DNA from: Ascarosepion bandense
Taxonomy: Eukaryota; Mollusca; Cephalopoda; Sepiida; Sepiidae
Direction: 5' to 3'
Assembly (NCBI GenBank): GCA_037127315.1
Contig: JBBBDQ010000420.1
Coordinates: forward strand, 1,105,001 to 1,169,000
Length of the DNA stretch: 64,000 nt
Made by a program: the position numbers and the translations under genes. Shown here piece by piece: positions 29,690 to 39,829 of this stretch (its first letter is position 1; every line of letters begins with the position of its first letter). Below the pieces are notes generated by a model. That model ran no database searches, was not told the DNA's origin, and worked only from the letters and a program-made list of their open reading frames with translations.

Positions 29690-30540
29690 TATTAACAAAT
29701 GATTAATTCAAAGACGTTGAATGGCCATTTCGATATGAAGATCCCCACGGAGGATAACACATCACCTCAGCAACAGAAAAATCCTTTCAGAAACTGGAGA
29801 AAAATTAGTCTACTTTTCCTTTTTAAATAGATTACAAAGAAATGAAAAAAGAAAATAAAATAAAAATAAAAAGGAAAAATAAAGGAAAAGAAAAAGAAAA
29901 AGATAAAATAAAATAAAATAAAATAAATAAGAAAAGAAAAAAATGACATCGTCTGGGTTCGCAAAAAAAGAAAGAGAATTGTAACTAAAAATTAACAGAC
30001 AGCCGTGTTAAATCGACGTAAGTTTAAGTAACACGGAAAAAAGGTGGTAAGAGAGATAAAAGAAGGAAGGGAGGGAAAAAGAAAAGAAAAGAAAGAAAAA
30101 TTTTTTTTCAAAATATTACAGACGCTGGACAAATTCAAAAACCTAATTTCCCAAAAAAGTTGAAGTATTAGAAAAAGGCCTTTACTTAAAAAGGCATAAT
30201 TATTCATAAAAGGGAATAAAAAGATATAGGATTTAAAATAAATTTATTTTTAAAAAATTAGGTCATTTGAATTAAACTAAATAAAGACAACACTAGGTAA
30301 AAAAAAAAAAAAATTCATTTACAATTATACATACCTATAGAAGTACACACAAACATACATACAAATACACATACAATTCTACGATTAAAAATACATATAT
30401 ACATACACATACACACACATACATTCAATTTCATACACCCTTATATACATATACATGCGCATACACACATATATATATGTGTGTACACACCTAAATACAA
30501 AAAATTCATATACACCCAATATACATGTGTACACATACAT

Positions 30541-30600
<60 letters not shown>

Positions 30601-30910
30601 TCCATATGCACTCACACGCATACATATAAAAATATAAAAAATTAATGAATATTATGAAAAGGAGCATTTAAATAGCTAAAAAATTTTTTTTCAAAATTAC
30701 ATATAGCCCACATACATAAATACATATATACATATATATACATATATATACAAATATGCACATCCACACACAAACATACACATATACATAAAAAAATAAT
30801 AAAAAGAAAAATTAAAAATTAAAAATTAAAAATTAAAAAATTAAAAAATTAAAAATTAAAAAAATTAAAATTTAAAAAATTAAAAAAATTATAGAAAAAT
30901 TTAAAATTTA
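29690..30910. other. A-rich low-complexity tract with microsatellites
   Basis: A-rich runs (AAAAT/AAAAG types at 29840-29940 and 30060-30110), ACAT/ACAC/ATAC-rich sequence from 30330, (CA)n at 30541-30597 and (AATTAAA)n-like sequence at 30800-30915. It lies downstream of the Penelope-like ORF, read on the minus strand. Confidence 0.6.
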
Positions 30911-30919
30911 AATTTACAA

Positions 30920-31960
30920 TTAAAAGTTAAATTTTAAAATCGGCCCTATGGCGGCACTTATTGATAAATTCCCTCCTAAGGTTCAAAAGTAAGTCCTGAT
31001 GAGGATACTTCAAAATCAGAATCTTCTCCAATAAACATAGACGACACCTATCACGAAAATTTTTAGGAGTACAAACTGAGCCTATTAATTTCCAGCTGAT
31101 TATAGGGTCCTGCCCTTTCTCCTTCATTTCCCAGAACTTACGTGATAGTGCCGTCTGGGATCTTTGTTTAGGGTTCGAAAACAAGTACTTGTGATTATAA
31201 AGCCTCTGTTTGAAAGGGCCCGCGGACATGCCAATATAGGTCCGGTAATTGTCTTTGTTATTAGATGGAGAAATACGGGCTTCATAAATTACATGGGTAG
31301 ATTTACATTTGCCTTGCACCAGGCAGGCATCCACAGAATTACAATTACATTTATCGACAATTCCGGATTTAACTTCGGTACTATTTAGGTTCATTAAAAT
31401 TTGTCTATTGTGGGAATTAATTATATTATCAATATTTGAGGTGCAAGAATAACTAATTTTTAGGGTGAACCTATTAAAAATTTTATTTAAGGGATTGTTA
31501 TTATTATTAAAATATTTATCGATTAATCTGAGAAAATACTTACCAATATTTATATTAGTTAGCTGACAATAAGGAGGGTTAAACCAAATTATCTTCCTTT
31601 TTCTACATTTTCGGGTGTTTTTAGTTTTTGATGATTCTAAGTTTATAGCAGGTTTATCATACGTTAACTTATTAACAAAACCGCTTTTCTGAAGGGCCTT
31701 ATCGTAAATTTCTTTACTTGCGTTGAAAATTTTTTATATTGGATGATAATTGGTTAACCCTATTATTTACTATCTTGGGTATTTGTCTTATAATATTCTT
31801 GGGGTGGTTGGATAAACTATTTATATAGGTGGGAGAACTATTTTCTTTGAGAAAGGGTTGGTAGGAACCATCATTTAAGTTAAGGGTGATATCTAGATAG
31901 TTTACAATTTTGAGATTGGAAGTAACCTCAACCTTAAAACCTTAAAATATATATATATAT
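30920..31960 (-). pseudogene. Penelope-like element: RT C-terminus and GIY-YIG endonuclease
   Basis: The minus frame 31394-30927 (155 codons) encodes CNCNSVDACLVQGKCKSTHV, IYEARISPSN, TYIGMSAGPFKQRLYNHKYL and FSNPKQRSQTALSRKFWEMK, then RCRLCLLEKILIL and NLRREFINKCRHRADFKI. This is the C-terminal GIY-YIG domain of Penelope-like elements (IYEA...YIG; R of KQRLYNH; E of LLEK), with the preceding Cys cluster. Upstream on the same strand, frame-broken, are NLKIVNYLDITLNLNDGSYQ, PFLKENSSPTYINSLSNHPK and NIGKYFLRLIDKYF, the RT thumb/linker. The catalytic RT palm is missing (truncated near 31960, next to (TA)n). Confidence 0.85.
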
Positions 31961-32062
31961 ATATATATAACGTTGAGAGGTTGTGAATATCTGATTAACT
32001 TTATGGAAAACAGATTTATAGTCTCTTGTAAGTCATGATAAGCTCCTACTTGGTAATATTAA

Positions 32063-32372
32063 CTATCTTTGTGGTGCAGTGGATATCGGCTCGGAATGAG
32101 AAGTCGGTGAGCTGAGTTCGAATTCTAGTTGATATTCGTTACATTCACTTACGTGCAAATAGCCTTCAGAAAGGTATTAATCAGTCTCTTCACTCCTGCT
32201 ATAGGTCAAATAACAGGACAGATTGTGTTCTATACTCTTGGTTGACAACCAGTCTCCTGCAGAAAGTAATGGCAACCTACTACGGGAAAATCTTTTGCCC
32301 AGTCAGTAATGTCAAGAAAGAGACATGATAGCCGAAGCGTTTATCACGTATGACCCTTGACTGACTGACAGT
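32063..32372 (+). mobile_element. SINE-B, full length
   Basis: Head TTTGTGGTGCAGTGGATATC, B-box GAGTTCGAATTCTAG, family body, end CCCTTGACTGACTGAC. Confidence 0.85.
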
Positions 32373-32489
32373 TTAAATACATTAAGTTCCCGTTTGGTTG
32401 ATAAAATTAGGAAGAGTTCAGCTAAATCAATAATATTTTAAAATGAAGGGGATAGCAATGTTTATCGAGTTAATTAAAAGTCGTTGTTT

Positions 32490-32692
32490 GATTTGGATTT
32501 GTTGTTTAACGGCATATCAACTCCTTATGGGTCATTTCGTACCAAAGTTTAATTTTCTTTGCTATTTTTTTTTGTTTTTTGTTTTAGGCATAAAGTATAT
32601 TGCTAGAATACTTTTTTGATACTATTAAAAATTTATTGTTGGTGTATCTAATATAAAAATGTATTTTTTATACTTCCTTAATGTTTAACTAA
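32490..32692 (+). repeat. I/E family fragment
   Basis: GTTTAACGGCATATCAACTC and GGGTCATTTCGTACC correspond to the start of the 16.85-kb copy, followed by AT-rich body. Confidence 0.5.
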
Positions 32693-32694
32693 GA

Positions 32695-32975
32695 TGTGCG
32701 TTGTGGTGTAGTGGATATCGGATCGGAACGAGAAAACGGGGAACTGAGTTCAAATTCCAGTTGAATTTCTTGCATTCACTTACGCGCAAATTCCCTTGGA
32801 AAATGTATTAATTCGTCTGTTCCCTCCAGTTATGGGTTAAATAACAGGAGAGATTGGGTTCTTTAGCCTTACTCGGCAACCAGTTTAAGTAATGATAGAC
32901 TACTGCGGGATAATCTTCTGCCCAGTCAATCATGTCTCATGTATCACGTATGACAGTTAACTGACTGAATGTTTA
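32695..32975 (+). mobile_element. SINE-B, near full length
   Basis: Head TGCGTTGTGGTGTAGTGGAT, B box GAGTTCAAATTCCAG, end GACAGTTAACTGACTGAATG; a few small deletions. Confidence 0.85.
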
Positions 32976-33116
32976 ACCTCTTCAAGAAAACTGAATCGAT
33001 GATCATCAGCGAAAAGAAATCCAAAAAGACCAACTATGAGTCAGGGATTCTAAAATCAAGCAGGTGCAGAAATTTAAATACTCGGGAAGAGTTCTAACAG
33101 ATGATGGAAAGTGTGT

Positions 33117-33366
33117 AGAGATTAAATAAAAATAATAAATAAAATAAAAAACACTAAATAAAATAAAAATACAAAATCAAATAAAAGTACGAAATAAAAT
33201 AAACATAAAAATCTCCCAGGATTCCTCTGACAGGAAAGACAATTGACGCATTCGTACTTTTATTTTATTTTGTATTTTGATTTTATTTCATAGTTTTTAT
33301 TTTATTTTGTATTTTTATTTCATTTAGTGTTTTTATTTTATCTCGTATTCTTATTTAATCTCTACA
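33117..33366. repeat. AT-rich foldback inserted in RTE fragment
   Basis: The left arm (AGAGATTAAATAAAAATAAT...) and right arm (...TTCTTATTTAATCTCT) are complementary over about 90-100 bp, with a 50-bp GC-richer centre around 33210-33250. GTAGAGATTAAATAA at the left end mirrors TTATTTAATCTCTAC at the right end. Confidence 0.8.
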
Positions 33367-33374
33367 AGTGTGAG

Positions 33375-34207
33375 ACTGGAATCAGAAGGACCACTGGCAT
33401 AATCAAGGACGGGTTTCAAAATCACTGGAATCAGAAGGACCACTGGCATAACCAAGGACGGGTTTCAAAATCACTGGAATCAGAAGGACCACTGGCATAA
33501 CCAAGGACGGGTTTCAAAATCACTGGAATCAGAAGGACCACTGGCATAACCAAGGACGGGTTTCAAAATCACTGGAATCAGAAGGACCACTGGCATAACC
33601 AAGGACGGGTTTCAAAATCACTGGAATCAGAAGGACCACTGGCATAACCAAGGACGGGTTTCAAAATCACTGGAATCAGAAGGACCACTGGCATAACCAA
33701 GGACGGGTTTCAAAATCACTGGAATCAGAAGGACCACTGGCATAACCAAGGACGGGTTTCAAAATCACTGGAATCAGAAGGACCACTGGCATAACCAAGG
33801 ACGGGTTTCAAAATCACTGGAATCAGAAGGACCACTGGCATAACCAAGGACGGGTTTCAAAATCACTGGAATCAGAAGGACCACTGGCATAACCAAGGAC
33901 GGGTTTCAAAATCACTGGAATCAGAAGGACCACTGGCATAACCAAGGACGGGTTTCAAAATCACTGGAATCAGAAGGACCACTGGCATAACCAAGGACGG
34001 GTTTCAAAATCACTGGAATCAGAAGGACCACTGGTATAACCAAGGACGGGTTTCAAAATCACTGGAATCAGAAGGACCACTGGCATAACCAAGGACGGGT
34101 TTCAAAATCACTGGAATCAGAAGGACCACTGGCATAACCAAGGACGGGTTTCAAAATCACTGGAATCAGAAGGACCACTGGCATAACCAAGGACGGGTTT
34201 CAAAATC
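33375..34207. repeat. 49-bp minisatellite, exactly 17 units
   Basis: The unit begins ACTGGAATCAGAAGGACCAC and ends GGTTTCAAAATC. 833 bp divided by 49 is 17 units. The first unit differs by ATAATC for ATAACC, and one unit near 34033 has GGTATAACC. All others look identical. The unit is the codons for T-G-I-R-R-T-T-G-I-x-K-D-G-F-Q-N of the RTE ORF. Confidence 0.95.
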
Positions 34208-34671
34208 TAAGCAGAGTATTGAGAAACAGTAAGATTTCGTTGACAACAAAGAAAACAATTTTGGACTTTTATGTGATATCTGTCCTCCTGTATACTAGCA
34301 GCGAATACTGTAGTTCTACAGAAAGATGCTGAGGATACGACGGGCCAAACATGTGAGCAACGTCAAGGTTTTGGAGAGGATGCAAACGAAAAGGAAAAAA
34401 CCTGGCATCAGGAAGAAACAGCTGAAGATTATGAGACATGCAATAAGGAAATAAGGGTTAGAGAAACTAATACTCACATGACGCATAGAGGAAAAGAGAC
34501 ATGGGGAAGCAGCGATACATACTTGATTGGCTTAAGTGATGGCGAAGTGGGGTTTAGGATAGATATTAAGCAAAAGTGTTAACAGCAACAAGGGATACGG
34601 GCAAGTGGAAGCCCGTGATCACCTATATCCTGAAAGGACACGGCATATAAAGAAGAAAATGTTTTGTCCTC

Positions 34672-34830
34672 AGTTTGAGGAGGTTACTATTTGCCTATAG
34701 CTGGCACCCTGACAGGTGCTACTACTCGAGTCAGGGTGAATGTGGAAACAACATGTGTTATCAACGCTCCTCAAAGCCTTTGCTACTGGATGGTGGTTAT
34801 CGTCATGCCCAGGACGAAAAAGTTGTGGAT
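34672..34830 (+). repeat. I/E family, E module only
   Basis: From CAGTTTGAGGAGGTTACTAT to GGTTATCGTCATGCCCAGGA. It abuts the RTE 3' end. Confidence 0.6.
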
Positions 34831-34834
34831 TCAA

Positions 34835-35041
34835 TAGCTGTGCTACGTTGTGTCAAAATATACTCAAGTTTAGTACAATTGCAAAGCTTCATCGATCGGT
34901 CAAATTTTCCCCAGTTATAAACAACAAAACAATAAATACATTATACTTGTCAGTGCATAAATAAGCCGCCACGAACAAATACGTTGAATTTTTTCGAAAA
35001 CAACTTTTGTCAGTTCAGAATCTATATTTCTTATCTCACCC

Positions 35042-35096
<55 letters not shown>

Positions 35097-35345
35097 TATA
35101 CGAACTTTTTTTATATTTATCAGCATTATCAAGAAAAATATCCTTTTCCTCTGTAGTTCTTTATGTTACGATACTGTGCACTATTGCAACGTCTTACAAG
35201 ACTTCATGCCACGTTATATCTGGACAAAGAATCTGCCTTTCTGTATGGCAGACACAAATTTGTGTTTATTCAATGAAACAGATAAAAAGAAAAGAAATAT
35301 GGACAGAAATATTCTAATGGACACTCGTATCGGCACTTATATCTA
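34835..35345. other. Unassigned stretch with (GTCT)n
   Basis: (TCTG)n/(GTCT)n at 35043-35092. A 133-codon plus frame (34984-35385) reads through it. The flanks (FFENNFCQFRIYISYL; DTVHYCNVLQDFMPRYIW) have no motif I recognise. Confidence 0.4.
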
Positions 35346-35349
35346 TAAT

Positions 35350-35445
35350 AGTCAGTCAGGTAATTGTCATACGTTACACATTTAGGCTGCCATGTCTCTT
35401 TCATTCAGCAGTAGACTGGTTTCCAACCAAGGCTATAGAAATAAA
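35350..35445 (-). mobile_element. SINE-B 3' fragment
   Basis: GTCAGTCAGGTAATTGTCAT and GCAGTAGACTGGTTTCCAAC match the tail-side third of SINE-B in reverse orientation. Confidence 0.65.
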
Positions 35446-35725
35446 TCTTTTCTGCATAATCGAGAAATATTTTTAGAAAAATATCCAAAGGTAGGATTCT
35501 AACCAGCGTCGCCATAACCGCTCGACCACGTAGAACTAACGTTCAAACGAAACCCGAATAGCGCTTTTAAATACACACTTTGGTCTTTGTTTGACGGTTA
35601 ATCCTACGTAGTTTGAGCGGTTAAGACACGTCAGAACTAATGACGGTTTCCTCTAGGGGATGCAGGTTCAAATCCTGCCAAAGAACGTATATTTTCCTAA
35701 CAAAATTTCTCGATTATTCAGACCA
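35440..35725. mobile_element. tRNA-Ser-like SINE, inverted pair
   Basis: Plus copy 35600-35725: A box TAGTTTGAGCGGTTAAGAC, a 5-bp anticodon-like stem CGTCA/TGACG, a long variable-arm-like region, T arm GCAGGTTCAAATCCTGC (perfect 5-bp stem), then a TATATTTTCCTAACAAAATT tail. The minus copy (about 35535-35440) has GTGGTCGAGCGGTTATGGC and GGTTAGAATCCTACC, then a similar tail. The type-II tRNA shape suggests tRNA-Ser ancestry. Acceptor ends do not pair, so neither is a working tRNA gene. Confidence 0.7.
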
Positions 35726-35961
35726 AGAGATGTAAATATATATATGTTTAATTATAAAAAATACAGAACATTTACTCAAATACGTGTATCCATAAATAAA
35801 AATGTTTAAACAAAAAATTAAAAATATATCGGAGATAATCAATTTAGAAACTGATTTTATATATATGCCCAAATGAATAAGGACCGAAGAAAATAATTGC
35901 AACGTTCAAAATATTAATTTAAAAGAGTGCTCAATATTATAACTTATACTTTAGAACATGT

Positions 35962-36028
35962 ACAAGCTACGACAAAATTGTACACTTAGTTTCGACATTG
36001 AAAAATAATGTCTCATCAGCTAACTAAT
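35962..36028 (-). ncRNA. Hammerhead ribozyme (family F4)
   Basis: In plus coordinates: core CTGATGA 36019-36013, stem II GACATT/AATGTC (6 bp, loop ATTTTTC), GAAA 35993-35990, stem III ACTAAG/TTTTGT (one U-U mismatch), triplet GUC (35973-35971). Stem I has a G-G next to the core and then five pairs (A-U, U-A, U-G, G-C, A-U). All invariant core bases are present, and the G-G beside the cleavage site may weaken it. Confidence 0.75.
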
Positions 36029-36349
36029 AATGATGATAATAAACATTATTTTTGAAAATAAAACAACAAAAAAGAACATTTCCTTTTATTTTTAGAAATC
36101 TTTTTGTAAGATGTAAGAGGATATTAAAAAAGAGTTTTCTTCTTTGGTTTTTTGTTTCCACCGTCTCTTTATTTTTCCTTTTTCTTTTTCATTTCTTGAT
36201 TTCTCTTATTTTCTCATCTTTTCTGTCCTTTTTCTTTTTTTCCTCTCTTTTTAAATATCCTTTTATTTCGTACAAAAAGATTTCGAAAAATAAAAGGTAG
36301 TGTTTTTTTAAATTTTCTTTAAAAAGAAGTTTGTTACCATCATTATTAA

Positions 36350-36386
36350 CTACCTGTCGAAACAAAATGTATAATTTTGTAGTAGC
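36350..36386 (+). ncRNA. Hammerhead relic lacking stem II (family F4)
   Basis: It keeps stem I CTAC/GTAG, CTG, then directly TCGAAAC, a perfect 7-bp stem III ACAAAAT/ATTTTGT and a GUA triplet. Compared with the left arm, about 20 bp (the rest of the core and stem II) is deleted, so it must be inactive. Confidence 0.7.
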
Positions 36387-36429
36387 TTGTAGTTTATACA
36401 TGTTCTAAAGTATAATTAATGATGCAGCT

Positions 36430-36575
36430 TCTTAAGTTGTAGTGATTTACTAAACGTAGCTTAGATGTGGATGAAGGCTAAATGTATGGAGCATCCAGGG
36501 AGGATCTAACTCACTGTTCAGTCATAATTGATCTATCTTGACAAGCTTGTTAACCATTACACAACATCAAAATAA
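36430..36575 (-). mobile_element. SINE-G copy
   Basis: The minus strand has GTGTAATGGTTAACAAGC (A box) and GAGTTAGATCC (worn B box), then the CCACATCTAAGCTACG tail. It matches 27.0-27.26 kb. Confidence 0.7.
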
Positions 36576-36829
36576 ACAGTTCTTTATAATGATAATGTGA
36601 ATTCTTTCAATCCAAAAGTTGGCTGATGGTCATGTCAAGGTTGACTTTTAACGTCCAATTCGATAAATAAAAGAAAGGAAAATATCGCAACTCGTTAAGT
36701 TTGATGTGGGCTTCCGGTAATGTGTCGCTGTATAATGAGACAAACAACTGATTTTGTGAAAACTGCAACAGAAAACCACTCTGCAATATTTCAAAAGAAG
36801 GCATGACAATTCATAGGAGGTAAAGGAAA

Positions 36830-37325
36830 GGGTTTTTCTAAATCATTTCACCGCAAGCAAAGGCAATAAAGCCACTAAGATGCAAGAGCGTAACTGTGGA
36901 AATATTAAAAAGGAAATTATCAAGGAGAGAGAACAATACAAGAAACAGAATTAAGAAGACAAAAAGGAACGATTTACATCGCATTTAAGAATTTGAAGAT
37001 CAAAATTGATTGGGATTCACCAGCTCTAACCTCTACAGCTAATATCTGCTATGCTACGCACATTGTAGCGAACCACCTTCATTCTCTGAGTATTTCATTT
37101 GTGACATGTAAGTACCACTTGCGTTGCTTTTTCCAAGAACCACTGATCAGTGGAATCAACTCCCAAGTGGATGCTTTTCTGATCACTACAATCTCAACCT
37201 CTTGAAGTCCAGGTTTAACATATCCGCATAAAACGTGCTTCTTACTCTGTAACACGCTATCTTGAGGGCTTCCAGGGCCTTGTATAGGGTGAAACTTACT
37301 GTAAAAGAAAAATGTGATGTGATCA
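36830..37325. mobile_element. LINE composite (head-to-head pieces), copy 1
   Basis: 36830-36980 is a LINE 3' end on the minus strand (CAAGCAAAGGCAATAAAGCCAC). 36990-37325 on plus encodes a LINE C-terminal region (ATHIVANHLHSLSISFV, KYHLRCFFQEPLISGINSQV) and a 3' UTR ending CCTTGTATAGGGTGAAACTT. The same two-part order recurs at 37735-38090, so the composite itself was duplicated. Confidence 0.6.
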
Positions 37326-37429
37326 GCATTACCAAAAGAAACAAAAAGCTCGTGTTAAAGTAACATCAGATTATTCTAAAAGTGATAACAATACCACGTA
37401 ATCTACTGTTGCGTGCTGCATAGTTCATC

Positions 37430-38090
37430 GATAACTACAGGGGCTCCTCCATCGAGATTTTCTGCAGGATAGCAAAACAACCTCTTACTTTGTAACCATC
37501 TACCTTGAATGGTTTTCGAGCCTTGTACAGGGTGACCTTAATATTTAAAAAAAGTTGGCTGTATAGTATGAAGCCGGAAGCTAGCTATAAGTCTGAGAAA
37601 AGGAACTGTTAGCATAGAACTTACGGTTATATCCAGCCATTTGAACTATTAAACGATGAGGCTCTGGGCTTAAATTCATAAAATCTAGGTACCACGAAGA
37701 AAAGTTTATTAGAAAAATTACCAGGAAAGTATTTTTCTACATCTTTTCCCTCAATGCAAGGTAATAAAGCCACTAAGACGCAAGAGGATTACTGTGTGTT
37801 AAAGAATATCAGAAAAGAACTGTTAAGGAGAGAGAACAATAAAAGAACAAAGACTAAGCAGACAAAGAATAATGACTTACATGATATTTACATTTTTGAT
37901 GATCAATATTGATTCACCAGTTCTAACCTTCACGGTTCGGGCCCGCCATGCTACGCAATATTGTAGTAACCCGCTGTTTTCTCACCAGATTCCGTTGGTG
38001 AGAAAGAAGTTATTCTCGAGTAGTTTCTTCCCGCGAACCACTGTTTTACTGGCCTTATGTAGGCTTTTTAACTGTAAATTGTTCTAGAAC
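37430..38090. mobile_element. LINE composite, copy 2 and flanking LINE scraps
   Basis: 37430-37550 plus: the 3' UTR block ending CCTTGTACAGGGTGACC. 37560-37735 minus: LINE C-terminal scrap. 37735-37880 minus tail (CAATGCAAGGTAATAAAGCC). 37900-38090 plus: NPLFSHQIPLVRKKLFSSSF and FPRTTV. Confidence 0.55.
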
Positions 38091-38388
38091 CTCGCACTTC
38101 CCGACTGTGGAATTCTCTTCCACACGATTGCTTCCCCGACGGCTACAATCTCTAGGAGTTTAAATGTAAGGTCGATAGACACCTCCTAACACACTAACCT
38201 GCTCCCATTCTATCAAACACTCTTCCCATCCCGTCATCCTCGCTATCCTTACTCATCTGTCACCTTCCTCCTGACATTCCCTATGTCTAACCACTCCTTC
38301 TCTTTACCTTCCCCTATGTAGCCCCATGCGCAATAGTGGCAGTGGAATGCCTTGCTTGGGGTGAGATGATTTAAAAAAAAAAGAACCG
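38090..38388 (+). mobile_element. LINE-B 3' end
   Basis: A CGCACTTCCCGACTGTGGAA block, CTTCCCCGACGGCTACAATC, the stop region and 3' UTR, ending GCCTTGCTTGGGGTGAGATG and a poly(A) tract. It abuts the end of a different LINE piece at 38090. Confidence 0.8.
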
Positions 38389-38394
38389 CGCTTA

Positions 38395-38700
38395 GCCTAG
38401 ATAACATAGAGGAAAGCAATATTTTTTTTGAAAATACAAAAATATGGTCTATAGCTAAAAGGGTCGATTGGGCGAAAGCTGATCTTCAATCTCTCTTATC
38501 TTCAACTTAGCTAGCCACAATTACTGACCCAAACATACTAAAGTATCTTTTACACCAAAACAACACATTGTTGCTAAACAGCCACCCTAATACCTCAAAT
38601 TTTCAATAAAATCCTAACTAGTTCCCATATGTATAACTTGTTTGTGGACGAATAATAATAACAAGATATAAAAACGTGATCGAATGAAACAGAGGAAAGT
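38395..38700. other. Unassigned stretch
   Basis: No supported feature. Confidence 0.35.
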
Positions 38701-38703
38701 AAG

Positions 38704-39001
38704 TGTTAAGATCACCATATAAAAGGGCTAAAATTTACCTCCCCTGGACCATTCAAGGGAGTCCGTTCCCCAGCTAATAGGTGCATGCTGGGAGACAAGG
38801 AGAAGATCCTTTCGGTAGAGGCTAGCAAACATGACAGGCAGAACTCTTCCAGGCTCTCTGTATACACACGGTTAATCAACATCTACAACTGTTCGCTGTA
38901 CTCATGTTTCTATAATAATAAATTCCTTAGTTATTTCCAATACTCGGCGAGTGTGTCATTTTTCCATTACCATTTTATTTTGTCATGTTAAAAACATAAC
39001 A
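38704..39001 (+). mobile_element. LTR of a Ty3/gypsy-like retrotransposon (probable)
   Basis: 298 bp from TGTTA to TAACA (a 5-bp inverted terminus), with a TATA-like ATATAAAAG at 38717 and an AATAAA polyadenylation-type signal at 38913. It is followed by AAACTGACGGCGAGGATGAG and a leader to a gag-like ORF. No 3' LTR is recognised in the window, so the element is truncated. Confidence 0.65.
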
Positions 39002-39243
39002 AAACTGACGGCGAGGATGAGATGTGCAGCACGTGGAAATATTCGCCTCAATGATTGGAACGAAAAGAAACTAACAAGTAGAATTTGTTTCATTGAGTGG
39101 AGAATTTCAGAAATTGGATTTTAGACGTTGAATTTCGCGGACACACAAAATGACGTCAAGTATGTTGAAAACGTAACATATTTTTTTGGAAAAAAAATCT
39201 CTTGTTTCCGGAATTTTTTTTCGTTCCCATTCAGTGTGAAATA

Positions 39244-39408
39244 ATGGATCCAAATACTATCCAACAGATACTAGAACAGCAATTAAGGTTGATGGAACTT
39301 TTTTCAGAGAGACTAGGGACTCTACCACAACCAAATCCTCCAGCAACGAAATTAATATCGGAACAAGCTCTCGAAAATTCCATCACAGAGTTCGCTCGAT
39401 ATTTTTAA
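39244..39408 (+). pseudogene. Ty3/gypsy-like Gag N-terminus, truncated
   Basis: The ATG at 39244 follows the LTR by about 240 bp. The 54 codons read MDPNTIQQILEQQLRLMELF, then ...ALENSITEFARYF, like the start of Gag in gypsy elements annotated K02A2.6-like (coiled, Q/L-rich, then an S-I-x-E-F motif). The frame stops at 39408 just before a (GA)n tract, where homology ends. No protease, RT or integrase follows. Confidence 0.6.
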
Positions 39409-39414
39409 AGATTT

Positions 39415-39418
<4 letters not shown>

Positions 39419-39460
<42 letters not shown>
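39419..39460. repeat. (GA)n microsatellite
   Basis: About 21 GA units at the break point of the gag fragment. Confidence 0.95.
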
Positions 39461-39464
<4 letters not shown>

Positions 39465-39469
39465 CCTGC

Positions 39470-39825
39470 CTGGTTGCCAAGGACAATGTCTGTTGTTGTG
39501 TTGGAGAATTATTCTACGGAATGCCACGTCATCTCTACAGCTTGAATTTAAGTCCCAATGTCTTCGATCCATTTTCGGATTTGTTCTTTTTCAAAATTCT
39601 TACTTTTGTTGTTTCTGTTTTTGTTTTGTGAAAAACGTCATAATCTTTGGTGATAAAAACACATACAGCGTGGTGTCCTAACTGACGAGCGGCTATCGAC
39701 AAATGAATTACCATTGTTAATACCACTTTTCAACGTTTATTTGGTGTTACAATATATTCGTCTCCAAAATTACTTACGATTTAAACTAATATTTCGAAAG
39801 GGTTTTCTGTGTTCCTAAAATTGAC
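39470..39825. other. Unassigned stretch
   Basis: No supported feature. Confidence 0.3.
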
Positions 39826-39829
39826 TGTA

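Larger units (their letters stand above)
32985..34655 (+). pseudogene. RTE-like LINE fragment split by a foldback and a minisatellite
   Basis: Blocks in order: KQVQKFKYSGRVLTDDGKC (33055-33115), then foldback 33117-33366, then GIRRTTGIIKDGFQN within 33375-34207, then LSRVLRNSKISLTTKKTILD (34207-34265), VVLQKDAEDTTG-like region, and the C-terminus to GGACACGGCATATAAAGAAG (34650). Removing the foldback and 16 of the 17 repeat units would give the normal order seen at 50.9-51.3 kb. The coding frame is broken in several places. Confidence 0.8.
35938..36420. repeat. Foldback with hammerhead on each arm (family F4)
   Basis: The outer arms (about 35938-36045 and 36335-36420) are inverted and imperfect: TACTTTAGAACATGTACAAG on the left, ACATGTTCTAAAGTATAATT on the right. 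About 290 bp of T/A-rich sequence lies between. The ends resemble the TTCTAAAATACAATTTATAA modules at 58.76-59.0 kb. Confidence 0.75.

Noticed and set aside
33375..34207. Regular direct repeats that could suggest a CRISPR array
   Set aside because: Units are contiguous 49-bp copies with no unique spacers, in a eukaryotic retroelement fragment.
35600..35690. A functional tRNA-Ser gene
   Set aside because: Good T arm and A box but the acceptor stem does not pair and the base before the anticodon is not U. A second diverged copy with the same tail shows it is a SINE.
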